From Planctomycetota bacterium (GTDB lineage Bacteria > Planctomycetota > Phycisphaerae > Tepidisphaerales > Tepidisphaeraceae): a DNA stretch of 34,718 bases. Numbering within the stretch: the stretch's first letter is position 1; every line of letters starts with the position of its first letter. The stretch spans positions 1-34,718 of the forward strand of contig JAEZED010000208.1 in the NCBI GenBank assembly GCA_023417885.1, in the 5' to 3' direction. The notes below the pieces were generated by a model, which saw only the letters and a program-made list of their open reading frames with translations, did no database searches and was not told the DNA's origin. Positions 1-7,147 of the stretch are shown one piece after another. Made by a program: the position numbers and the translations under genes.

Positions 1-564
1 GCTTTCCCCCGCTTCAGCGCAGTCCGCTTCGGCAACGTCCTGGGCTCCAGCGGGAGCGTCGTGCCGATCTTCGCCAGGCAGATCGCCACCGGCGGACCGG
101 TGACGGTGACGCATCCGGAGATGCGGCGTTTCTTCATGACGATCCCCGAGGCCGCGGGACTGGTCATGCAGGCGGGGAGCATCGGGCAAGGGGGCGAGAT
201 CTTCGTGCTCGACATGGGGGAGCAGGTGCGGATCCTGGAGCTGGCCGAGGCGATGATCCGCCGTGCCGGCCTGCGGCCTTACGAGGAGATCCCGATCCGC
301 TTCACGGGCATTCGCCCGGGCGAGAAGCTGGAGGAGGAGCTTGCGGGCGCCGACGAGCCGACGCTTCCGACCGGCCACCCCAAGATCCGCGTCTGGGAGC
401 TGCCGCAGGTGACGCCGACGGACGTGACGGCGATGCTCGAGCGGCTCGAGTCCGTCATCGACGCCCCGCGCCCCGCCGTCCTGGCGGCGCTGCGGGATTG
501 CGTTCCGGAGTTCGCTGGCGATGCGGGCGAAGGCGCACGGCTGCGCCTGGCCAAGGCAGCGTGA
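1..564 (+). CDS. CapD/WbpM-family NDP-sugar dehydratase/epimerase, C-terminal fragment
   Basis: The reading frame is open from base 1, so the gene is cut by the left edge and only about 187 C-terminal residues remain. The visible part starts with FSAVRFGNVLGSSGSVVPIF, continues with MRRFFMTIPEAAGLV and later has the IRPGEKLEEEL stretch. These are hallmarks of the C-terminal half of the CapD/WbpM/PglF branch of extended SDR enzymes. These are inner-membrane-linked NAD(P)-dependent UDP-HexNAc 4,6-dehydratases or 5-epimerases that feed surface-polysaccharide synthesis. The Rossmann nucleotide motif and the Y/M-xxx-K catalytic centre lie off the contig, so the precise reaction cannot be read. The location suits a glycan locus, since other sugar-nucleotide enzymes lie further right. 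Family assignment is confident; substrate is not. Confidence 0.88.
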   Translation, partial: AFPRFSAVRFGNVLGSSGSVVPIFARQIATGGPVTVTHPEMRRFFMTIPEAAGLVMQAGSIGQGGEIFVLDMGEQVRILELAEAMIRRAGLRPYEEIPIRFTGIRPGEKLEEELAGADEPTLPTGHPKIRVWELPQVTPTDVTAMLERLESVIDAPRPAVLAALRDCVPEFAGDAGEGARLRLAKAA

Positions 565-671
565 ACCAGTGGGATGGCACGCGGCCGGAACGGCGTGATG
601 GGCCGCGCAGTATGATCTCCAGTCCCCGGTCGCCGGGGGAGGTTGCAGTAACCGCGTTCCAGGGAACGGGC

Positions 672-1616
672 ATGTCCTTCACATTCACCGGCGTCTTTCC
701 CATCCTCGCGACGCCGTTCAACGACGATGAATCGCTCGATCTGGCCTCGCTGGAGCGGATGATCCGCTTCAATTTTGAGGCCGGAGTGGACGGCGTCACG
801 CTGCTCGGGCTGCTCGGCGAGTCGAACCGGCTCACTGAGGCCGAGCGATCCACGCTCATCACGACCGCAATCAAGGCGGCGGGCGGCAGGCCCGTCGTCG
901 TCGGCACGAGCCACACCGGCACCGCCGCCACGATCGAGCTGACGAAGCAGGCGACGGACCTGGGCGCAGCGGCCGTGATGATCACCCCGTCGCAGCAGCC
1001 GACGCCCAGCGACAAAGCCGTCTTCGACTACTTCGACCGCATCGCCGGGGCATGCCCGGGCGTGCCGATCGTCCTCCAGGATCACCCGGCGATCAGCAAC
1101 GTGCACATGCCGGTCGAGCTGATCCTGCGGATGGTGAAGGAAATCCCGGGCATCATCGGCATCAAGGCCGAGGCGGTGCCGAGCCCTGCGAAGATCGGCG
1201 CCTTGAAGAAGGGACTGGCGGAGCTCAGGCACGTGAGCATCATGACGGGCCTGGGCGCGCTGTACGGCCTGTTTGACCTGGAGCGCGGGAGCGACGGGTT
1301 CAACACCGGGTTCGCCTTTCCCGAGGTGCTGCTGGCGATCCTGCGGGCGCACCGCAGCGGCGACCGCGACGCCGCCCGGCGCATCTACACCAGGTACCTG
1401 CCGCTCGTCGTCTTCGAGCAGCAGCCGGGGCTGGCGATCCGGAAGGAGATCCTGCGGCGGCGCGGCCTGATCTCCTCGAACCGCGTGCGTCATCCCGGTG
1501 CGACGATCGATGCGGCGACGGCAAGTCAGCTCGAGGAGTTGCTGGACTGGACGTTCAGCGGGCAGGACATCCGGAACGTCCTGGTGGCACACGGTGCTGT
1601 CGCCCCGGAGGCATAG
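672..1616 (+). CDS. DHDPS/NAL-family (DapA-like) aldolase, non-canonical active site
   Basis: The 314-residue protein has the TIM-barrel lyase pattern of the dihydrodipicolinate synthase / N-acetylneuraminate lyase family. It begins TGVFPILATPFNDD, has GLLGES at about residues 46-51, and carries the Schiff-base lysine in IIGIK (K165). In true DapA the GLLGES position reads GTTGES and the strand before the lysine carries VTPYYN. Here both threonines are leucines and the tyrosine pair is replaced (ITPSQQ), so the proton-relay residues of DapA are missing. It is more likely a Schiff-base aldolase or hydratase for another 2-keto acid than a lysine-pathway enzyme. The ATG at 672 was chosen because the family N-terminus starts there; the open frame extends upstream to 498 but that part is low-complexity. 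It lies 107 bp after the CapD fragment in the same direction. Confidence 0.85.
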   Translation: MSFTFTGVFPILATPFNDDESLDLASLERMIRFNFEAGVDGVTLLGLLGESNRLTEAERSTLITTAIKAAGGRPVVVGTSHTGTAATIELTKQATDLGAAAVMITPSQQPTPSDKAVFDYFDRIAGACPGVPIVLQDHPAISNVHMPVELILRMVKEIPGIIGIKAEAVPSPAKIGALKKGLAELRHVSIMTGLGALYGLFDLERGSDGFNTGFAFPEVLLAILRAHRSGDRDAARRIYTRYLPLVVFEQQPGLAIRKEILRRRGLISSNRVRHPGATIDAATASQLEELLDWTFSGQDIRNVLVAHGAVAPEA

Positions 1617-1772
1617 CTGGCGGCGCCACGGGCGCGTCGAGCCGGAGAAGCGTGCAGAGGGTGCAACGCCCGACGCCGCAGCGAAACGGCCGCGCCCGCG
1701 ACCTGTGCCCGTGCGTTCTCAGAAGGTGAGCCCGGACACGCGCGGCGTCCGTCGAGGCGCTCGCGGCGCCGG

Positions 1773-1801
1773 CTCAAGCGCTTGAGGCGTGGGCTCAAGC
1801 G
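1773..1801. promoter_or_regulatory. Palindrome plus third half-site upstream of parA-like gene
   Basis: The 335-bp stretch from 1617 to 1951 has no convincing gene. It contains a perfect 14-bp palindrome, CTCAAGCGCTTGAG, at 1773-1786, and a further direct copy of the half-site (GGCTCAAGCG at 1792-1801, first copy 1771-1780). The two direct copies start 21 bp apart, about two helical turns, so all three half-sites could face the same side of the DNA. A weak sigma70-like pair, TTGAAG at 1840 and GATAAG at 1865 (19-bp spacer), follows. This could be an operator for the ParA-like gene or a partition-type site. It does not match the canonical parS sequence. Confidence 0.4.
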
Positions 1802-1936
1802 ATCCGTGCCACCCGCGCGATCCCTTTCCCACGCGTCCATTGAAGTTCTCGGACGCCGTCGCCCGATAAGACAGGCAAACCCGGACTGTTTCCCCCGCAT
1901 CGAACCCCCAGTCCGCGCTTTCGGTGCGGAATGGCC

Positions 1937-1944
1937 AAGGAAGG
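1937..1944 (+). promoter_or_regulatory. Ribosome binding site choosing the parA-like start
   Basis: AAGGAAGG lies 7 nt before the ATG at 1952. The frame also has an ATG at 1931, but this Shine-Dalgarno-like sequence is inside that alternative N-terminus, and ParA proteins normally begin almost directly with the strand leading into KGGxGKT. Both points favour 1952. Confidence 0.6.
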
Positions 1945-1951
1945 CTCGTTC

Positions 1952-3277
1952 ATGCGCACTATCGCGATCATCAATCAGAAGGGTGGCTGTGGAAAGACCA
2001 CCACCGCCGTCAATCTCGCCGCCTGCATGGCTCGGCTCGGTCACGCGACCCTGCTCGTGGACATGGACCCGCAGGGCCATTGCGCCACGGGCCTGGCCGT
2101 GCCGGAGGACCAGGTCGAGCGGACGATCTTCGACTGCCTGATCGAGCCGTCCGACGGCGTCGCCGCAACGCTGCCCGACATCACCTGGCAGATCGCCACC
2201 GGCTTCGACCTGGCGCCGGCCAACATCCGGCTGGCGGCGTTCGAGCAGATCTTCGCCGGCCGACCGGGCCGGGAGATGCGCCTGCGCGAGGCGCTGGCCT
2301 GCGTGGGGGCGAAGTACGAGTGGTGCATCATCGACTGCCCGCCAGGCGTGGGGCTGCTGACATTCAACGCGCTGGTGGCGGCCGACGAGGTGATCATCCC
2401 GGTCGAGACGGGCTACTTCAGCCTGCACGGCCTGGCGCGCATGATCGAGACGCTGGAGGAGTTAAAGGAGCGCAGCGGGCGGGACATCCTGATCCGCGTG
2501 CTGCCGACGCTCTACGACACGCGGACGAAGCTCGCCCGGGAGGTGCTCGCGGAGCTGCGCGGCAAGTTCCGCGAAGTCCTGATGCGCAGCACCGTGAACT
2601 TCAACACGAAGCTGAAGGAGGCGGCCAGCTTCGGGCAGCCGATCACCGAGTATGACCCGGGCAGCCGGGGGTACAAGGACTTCGTGAACCTGGCCCGCGA
2701 GCTCATGGGCGACCGCCCGGTGCAGATGGAGGCCCAGCGGCCCGACCAGCCCATGTCACGCCCGGCGGAGCTCGTGCAGCGCGCCATGCAGCTTGCGCAG
2801 CTCTCCTCGAGCAAGTTCGGCCGCCCCACCGCCAAGGCGCAGCCGCCGCGCGCGGTGGAGGAAGGGCCGCGCCAGGAGGATGTCGTCCCGATGCGCCTCG
2901 TGCCGTCGGAGCCGATCGGCACGGTCGGCCCGCGCTTCCAGGCGCCGGAATCCGGCCCGGCCCCGGCGAAGACGACACAGCAGAAGATCGACGAGTTCTA
3001 CGGCATCCACCGCGACGGCGAGGGGAAGGTGACCTTTCGCGCCCGCTTCGACGACGCCCGGAATGTCCGCATCGCCGGCGACTTCAACGGCTGGAGCACC
3101 CTGAACACCCCGCTGGCCCCCGCCGACAGGGGAAGCTGGTGCGTCACGCTCCCCCTCTCTGCCGGACGCTACCGCTACCGCTTCATCGTGGACGGGCGCT
3201 GGGTCTCCGACCCGCACAACAACCGCGTGGAGTACAACGAGTTCGGCGAGCTGAACAACGTCGTGGACGTCGCCTAG
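1952..3277 (+). CDS. ParA-family ATPase fused to a C-terminal CBM48/AMPK-beta-type glycogen-binding domain
   Basis: This is a 441-residue, two-domain protein. Residues 1-255 form a ParA/Soj-type ATPase: deviant Walker A NQKGGCGKTTT (9-19, with the signature lysine), VDMDPQG (36-42), Walker B-like CIIDCPPG (125-132) and a complete C-terminal half. A Pro/Gln-rich linker of about 90 residues follows. Residues 357-441 match the CBM48/AMPK-beta glycogen-binding fold: VRIAGDFNGW (W381), TPL, GSW, YRYRFIVDGRW (W417), DP and FGELNNVVDV. The two tryptophans align with the carbohydrate-contacting W100 and W133 of AMPK beta1; the position of AMPK K126 is arginine. ParA ATPases position DNA or large cargo over the nucleoid. 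Joining one to a glycan-binding module suggests a polysaccharide cargo, which is inference. The next gene is 60 bp downstream and may be a partner. No ParB is visible. Confidence 0.92.
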   Translation: MRTIAIINQKGGCGKTTTAVNLAACMARLGHATLLVDMDPQGHCATGLAVPEDQVERTIFDCLIEPSDGVAATLPDITWQIATGFDLAPANIRLAAFEQIFAGRPGREMRLREALACVGAKYEWCIIDCPPGVGLLTFNALVAADEVIIPVETGYFSLHGLARMIETLEELKERSGRDILIRVLPTLYDTRTKLAREVLAELRGKFREVLMRSTVNFNTKLKEAASFGQPITEYDPGSRGYKDFVNLARELMGDRPVQMEAQRPDQPMSRPAELVQRAMQLAQLSSSKFGRPTAKAQPPRAVEEGPRQEDVVPMRLVPSEPIGTVGPRFQAPESGPAPAKTTQQKIDEFYGIHRDGEGKVTFRARFDDARNVRIAGDFNGWSTLNTPLAPADRGSWCVTLPLSAGRYRYRFIVDGRWVSDPHNNRVEYNEFGELNNVVDVA

Positions 3278-3337
3278 TCCGCCGACGCCCCAGCGCAGGC
3301 ACGTTTCCTTCCCCGATCCCCGGTCGCCCCACCATCC

Positions 3338-5338
3338 ATGTCCATGAGTCACCGCAACGGCCGACACGGCGAGAATGACCGATTCGACGACCAGGAAGGC
3401 TCCCCCCGCAAGCGCCGCAGGAAGGGCCGCGACGACGGGGAGATCAACGGCCATCGCCACCACGAGCACGACGACGACGCCCCCGCCGACACCGGCGGCA
3501 AAGGCGACGACGTCAACGCCAAGGGGCGCCTGGGCCTGGGCGGGGTGAGCAATCGACGCAACCTGAGCGAGATCTCGCACCTGTTCCTGAGCGACATCCG
3601 CGGCCTCAACGACCACGGCCGCACGCCGCCCCGGCGGATTCCCCCCGGCGGGCTGGGGGATCGCGCCGCAGAGCCGGATGACAGGCTGATGCGGCGCGAG
3701 GAGACGATCGACCTGACGCCCGAGGAGTTCGACGGCGGCGCCCCCCCGGAGGAGGAGGAGGGGGAGATGAACATTCCGCCGGTGAGCGCGGTGATCGGCG
3801 CCCGACTCGGCGGCACGCTGATCCGCCGGGCCTGTCAGTATGCATCGGGCCTGGCCAGCGAGCTGCCCGTCGGGCTGCTGGTGGTCGAGGCAACGGAAGT
3901 CAGACTCATGTGGGTGGCGCAGGGCGAGGATCCTGACACGGGTGACGAGGCGCCCGAGTCATTCGACGACCCGCATCGCCTCCGGGCGGCGCTGCTGGAG
4001 ATGAGCTGCGATATCGCGCAGTGGCTGGTGGTGATTCCCGACCCGCGCCTGCCGCACGCGCGCCGCCTCCTGGCGGGCCTGCGCGAGTGGGTTTTGCTGG
4101 CGCCGGCGAGCCACGACGGCGTCGTGGCGAGCTACCGCGTGCTCAAGGGACTGTGCGACCTGGAGCTCCCGGACGACGAGGCCCAGGCTCCCCGAGTGAC
4201 CCTGGCCCTGGTGGACGCCGCCGACGCGGGCGAGGCGCAGCGGCATGCCCGCAAGCTCGTCGGCGTCTGCAAGCAGTTTCTCGACCTCGACATCGCCGCC
4301 GCCCCGATGGAGGCCGGCGGACCGGCCGCGGGCGCCGTGTCGAACGTGCAGTCCTTCACCGCCCGCGAAGTCGTGTGCGCCGGGTGGCCCGACGCGGATG
4401 CCGCCGCCGGCGCGTGGGAGGTGGTGGCTGAACTGCTGCTTCCGGACGGCGCCGGGAAGCGCGCTACACAGAGACGATTCATGCAGGAAGACCCCATTCC
4501 GGAGCCAGACATGTTCCAGGAGCCCCGCCCGACCAACGGCGCCAGCGGCATTCCCGACAGCGCGATCCCCCCGATGGCAAGGCCCGCGCCGCGGTCAGCC
4601 GACGACGCCTGGGCCCCCACCGAGCGCCGCCGCGAGACGCGCCAGCCCGTGGCGCTGGCGCCGGACGAGGAGGAGCCGGTGCGCCGGCGGCTCATCGACG
4701 ACATCGAGGTCCCGGACCTTGCCCTGCCCCTCTCGCGCCCTTCGCACCGCGCCGAACCAGTGACCTCGAGCGCCACCGCGACCGCCCCTGTCGCCGCAGC
4801 CGCCACCGTCGGGCCGAAGCTCGCTTCGACCCAGGCCAGCGCCGAGCCGATGCTGCATCGACGCGCCGTGGCGGACGTGGACCTGCGGCCGGTCTTCACG
4901 CAGCCCGCTCTGCGGGCACGCGACGAGGACGAGGTGATCGAGCTGCCGGCCGGCGGGAGCGTGGCCGACGTCGTTCTCTCGCGCCTCGAGGTGGTGATGA
5001 CCCCGGTGTCTCCGCCGATGCTTCCCGCGGCCCGGCTCTGCGTGTCGCGCGACGGAGGCGTGGTGCTGGTCGCGGCAGCGGCGCCGGGACTGACCGACCT
5101 CGGGCTGATCGGCCGCGCGATGACCTGGGCAACGGAGAACCGCCTGCTCCTGCGAATGGCGCTCTCGCAATATCGCCTCGACGATGCCGCGGATGTCTCC
5201 TTGCACCTGCTGGTCAGTCACGCCGACGTCAACGCCGACGCGCTGCGACCGCTGATGACCACGGGCCGCGTGACGGTGCAGACTTATCGGCGCCTCACCT
5301 GGGGCGGCCGTTCCGGCCTGCTGCTTGAGGCGGCCTGA
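3338..5338 (+). CDS. Uncharacterised protein with a degenerate MinD/ParA-like core
   Basis: I do not recognise this 666-residue protein as a named family. Residues 1-75 are very polar (RKRRRKGR, HHEHDDD) and probably disordered, followed by a short LSEISHLFLSDIRG motif at 77-89. Residues 148-345 resemble a MinD/FlhG/ParA layout: a strand then GARLGGTLIRRA where Walker A should be, LLVVEATEVRLMW, later QWLVVIPDPRLPHARR, LLAPASHDGVVASYRVLKGL and a helix ending CKQFLDLDI. The P-loop lysine and the GKT signature are absent, so ATP hydrolysis is unlikely. A proline-rich linker (385-520) leads to a roughly 120-residue C-terminal domain of unknown type. It follows the ParA-CBM48 gene by 60 bp on the same strand, so the two are probably co-transcribed. 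The MinD-like assignment rests on pattern reading only. Either ATG, 3338 or 3344, could be the start. Confidence 0.8.
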   Translation: MSMSHRNGRHGENDRFDDQEGSPRKRRRKGRDDGEINGHRHHEHDDDAPADTGGKGDDVNAKGRLGLGGVSNRRNLSEISHLFLSDIRGLNDHGRTPPRRIPPGGLGDRAAEPDDRLMRREETIDLTPEEFDGGAPPEEEEGEMNIPPVSAVIGARLGGTLIRRACQYASGLASELPVGLLVVEATEVRLMWVAQGEDPDTGDEAPESFDDPHRLRAALLEMSCDIAQWLVVIPDPRLPHARRLLAGLREWVLLAPASHDGVVASYRVLKGLCDLELPDDEAQAPRVTLALVDAADAGEAQRHARKLVGVCKQFLDLDIAAAPMEAGGPAAGAVSNVQSFTAREVVCAGWPDADAAAGAWEVVAELLLPDGAGKRATQRRFMQEDPIPEPDMFQEPRPTNGASGIPDSAIPPMARPAPRSADDAWAPTERRRETRQPVALAPDEEEPVRRRLIDDIEVPDLALPLSRPSHRAEPVTSSATATAPVAAAATVGPKLASTQASAEPMLHRRAVADVDLRPVFTQPALRARDEDEVIELPAGGSVADVVLSRLEVVMTPVSPPMLPAARLCVSRDGGVVLVAAAAPGLTDLGLIGRAMTWATENRLLLRMALSQYRLDDAADVSLHLLVSHADVNADALRPLMTTGRVTVQTYRRLTWGGRSGLLLEAA

Positions 5339-5362
5339 AGCGAATACGAGACTGATTCACGA

Positions 5363-5440
5363 CACCAGCGTCTCGCCTCCAGGGCGGATCGGAGAGTTCC
5401 CAGCGTCTCTCCGGCCGACCGCTGAAGCGGGACGCTGGTG
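5363..5440 (+). ncRNA. Candidate structured RNA / leader with competing stems
   Basis: The 163-bp gap before the M28 peptidase gene holds a nested inverted-repeat structure. The outer stem is 5363-5376 with 5427-5440 (14 pairs, one G-U). A middle stem is 5384-5387 with 5419-5422. The inner stem CGGAGAG/CTCTCCG is 5390-5396 with 5407-5413. CCAGCGTCTC occurs twice, at 5365-5374 and 5400-5409, and the single complement GACGCTGG at 5431-5438 can pair with either copy. The outer and inner foldings are therefore alternatives as well as nestable. No U-tract follows, so it is not a plain intrinsic terminator. No known riboswitch class was recognised. Confidence 0.35.
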
Positions 5441-5482
5441 CCGTTTCATGCCGGGATCGGCGGCAATCGACGCCGTGCCGCC

Positions 5483-5499
5483 GGGCAGGTAGGCTGCCC
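5483..5499 (+). promoter_or_regulatory. Hairpin presenting the ribosome-binding sequence in its loop
   Basis: GGGCAG (5483-5488) and CTGCCC (5494-5499) form a perfect 6-bp stem around the loop GTAGG, ending 2 nt before the ATG at 5502. The only AGG-like Shine-Dalgarno sequence for this gene lies in or beside the loop, so folding could affect translation initiation. Confidence 0.3.
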
Positions 5500-5501
5500 T
5501 C

Positions 5502-7118
5502 ATGCAGACGAGGCTCCGTATCGCCATCGCGTCGGCGGTGCTCCTGGCGCTCACGGCTGCGCTGGCGATGTGGCGGGCGCATCCGCAGGTGGACGATTCG
5601 GACACGCCCGTGTCGCTGGCGAACCTGAAGCGGCATGTCTCCGCCATCGCGGCCGAGCCTCACCCCGTGGGCAGCGAGGCGAACCGGCGCGTGCGCGACT
5701 ACATCATCGGCGAGCTGGAGGCGCTGGGGCTTGCGCCCGAGGTGCAGACGGGCGCGATGATCTCGATGCGCGGGCGGGGAGAGACGGTTGAGAACATCGT
5801 CTGCGTCATCCCCGGCCAGTCGCCGGGCGGTTCAAGGGGGCTGCTTGCTTGCCACTACGACTCCCACCCCGCCGCCCCGGGCGCGGGGGACGATGCGAAC
5901 GCCGTCGCGGGGATGCTCGAGGTGGCGCGCCTGCTCGTCCAGTCGGGCGCGCCGCGACGGGACATCGTGCTCCTCGTCACCGACGGCGAGGAGGCCGGCC
6001 TGCTTGGCGCGCGGATCTGGGTTGAGCAGCACGCGGACCTGATGGGGTGCGCGGTCGTCGCCAACTTCGAGGCGAGAGGCACTTCAGGCCCCGCCATCAT
6101 GTTCGAGACGGCCGGCGCCCCGCGCGGGATGTTTCACGACGCCTATGCGCGCACCCTTCAGCCCGTGACAAGTTCGCTCGCGGCGGCGGTGTACGAGCGG
6201 ATGCCCAACGGGACGGACTTCACGGTCTTCCGTCGCGCCGGGATGAGCGGGCTGAACTTCGCCTTCATCGGTGGCGTGGAGAACTACCATACGCCCAACG
6301 ACGATGCGGCCCACCTTTCCGACGCGTCGCTGCTCCACCAGGCCCAGCAGATGCACGCGATCGCGACCTATTTTGCGACCGCGAGCGACGCGCAGTGGTC
6401 GGAGAACGATCCGGACAGGGCGATGGGGCTGGTCTATTTCGACGTGCTGTCGCTCTTCGTCATCGCATACCCGCAATGGCTCGCCTGGCCCCTGGCGATC
6501 CTTGCGATGGCGGCGGCGCTGGCGGGGGCATATCGGCAGCGCACCGATTTCAAGGCGCTTGCCCGGGGGGTGGCGGGTCACGTGCTGATGCTGGTGATCG
6601 TGGTGGCATGGGTGCACCTGCTGATGCAGGCGCCGATGGATCGCGCCGCAATCGGCGCGATCGTGCCGGCATTGGCGGGCGCGGCGCTGCTGGCCCTGGC
6701 GGCGTTGCCCTGGGCTGGCGGCAAGGAGGAGCGCGGGGAGCGCGGCGCGATCAGCGGGATGCTGCTGGTGATGACGCCGCTGGTTGCAATGACGACCGCC
6801 CTGCTTCCGGCGGGGAGCTACGTGCTGACGTGGCCGGCACTGTTGACCGGGGCGGCGGCCTGCCTGGGCGACAATCGGTGGCGAGCCTCGGCGATGGCGC
6901 TGGCGGGGGCGGTTGCGACGCTCATCCTGCTGCCGCTGGCGTGGCTGGTGACGCAGGCGCTGACGATCCGCCTGCTGGGCGTGGGAGCAGCGCTGCTGGT
7001 GATGCTGCTGTGGACGTGGCGTCCGGCGCTGGCGCCCCTGCTGCAGAAGCGCTGGTGGACGACCGGTGTCTGCTTCGTCCTCGCGGCGGGATGTTTCACG
7101 CTCGTGCTGCTGACGTAG
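5502..7118 (+). CDS. M28-family zinc aminopeptidase with C-terminal membrane domain
   Basis: This 538-residue protein starts with a signal anchor (residues 5-23, IAIASAVLLALTAALAMW). The M28 co-catalytic zinc peptidase domain spans about 35-300. Visible ligand motifs are CHYDSHP (H118), GDDANAVAG (D130), DGEEAGLLGA (catalytic/ligand E163-E164), NFEARG (E190) and ENYHTPNDD (H263). From about residue 310 onward it is hydrophobic, with about six predicted membrane segments rich in Ala and Leu. This is the layout of the Fxna/ERMP1-like membrane branch of M28 rather than a soluble aminopeptidase. The catalytic domain probably faces the periplasm. Substrates are unknown. It lies downstream of a possible structured leader and converges on the MBL-hydrolase gene with only 29 bp between them. 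Confidence 0.9.
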   Translation: MQTRLRIAIASAVLLALTAALAMWRAHPQVDDSDTPVSLANLKRHVSAIAAEPHPVGSEANRRVRDYIIGELEALGLAPEVQTGAMISMRGRGETVENIVCVIPGQSPGGSRGLLACHYDSHPAAPGAGDDANAVAGMLEVARLLVQSGAPRRDIVLLVTDGEEAGLLGARIWVEQHADLMGCAVVANFEARGTSGPAIMFETAGAPRGMFHDAYARTLQPVTSSLAAAVYERMPNGTDFTVFRRAGMSGLNFAFIGGVENYHTPNDDAAHLSDASLLHQAQQMHAIATYFATASDAQWSENDPDRAMGLVYFDVLSLFVIAYPQWLAWPLAILAMAAALAGAYRQRTDFKALARGVAGHVLMLVIVVAWVHLLMQAPMDRAAIGAIVPALAGAALLALAALPWAGGKEERGERGAISGMLLVMTPLVAMTTALLPAGSYVLTWPALLTGAAACLGDNRWRASAMALAGAVATLILLPLAWLVTQALTIRLLGVGAALLVMLLWTWRPALAPLLQKRWWTTGVCFVLAAGCFTLVLLT

Positions 7119-7147
7119 GGGCAGTGGCGCCCCGATGGTGCATTGCC

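Noticed and set aside
7118..7133. GGGGC-GCCCC hairpin between the convergent M28 and MBL genes
   Set aside because: Only 5 bp without a U-tract; too weak to call a terminator.
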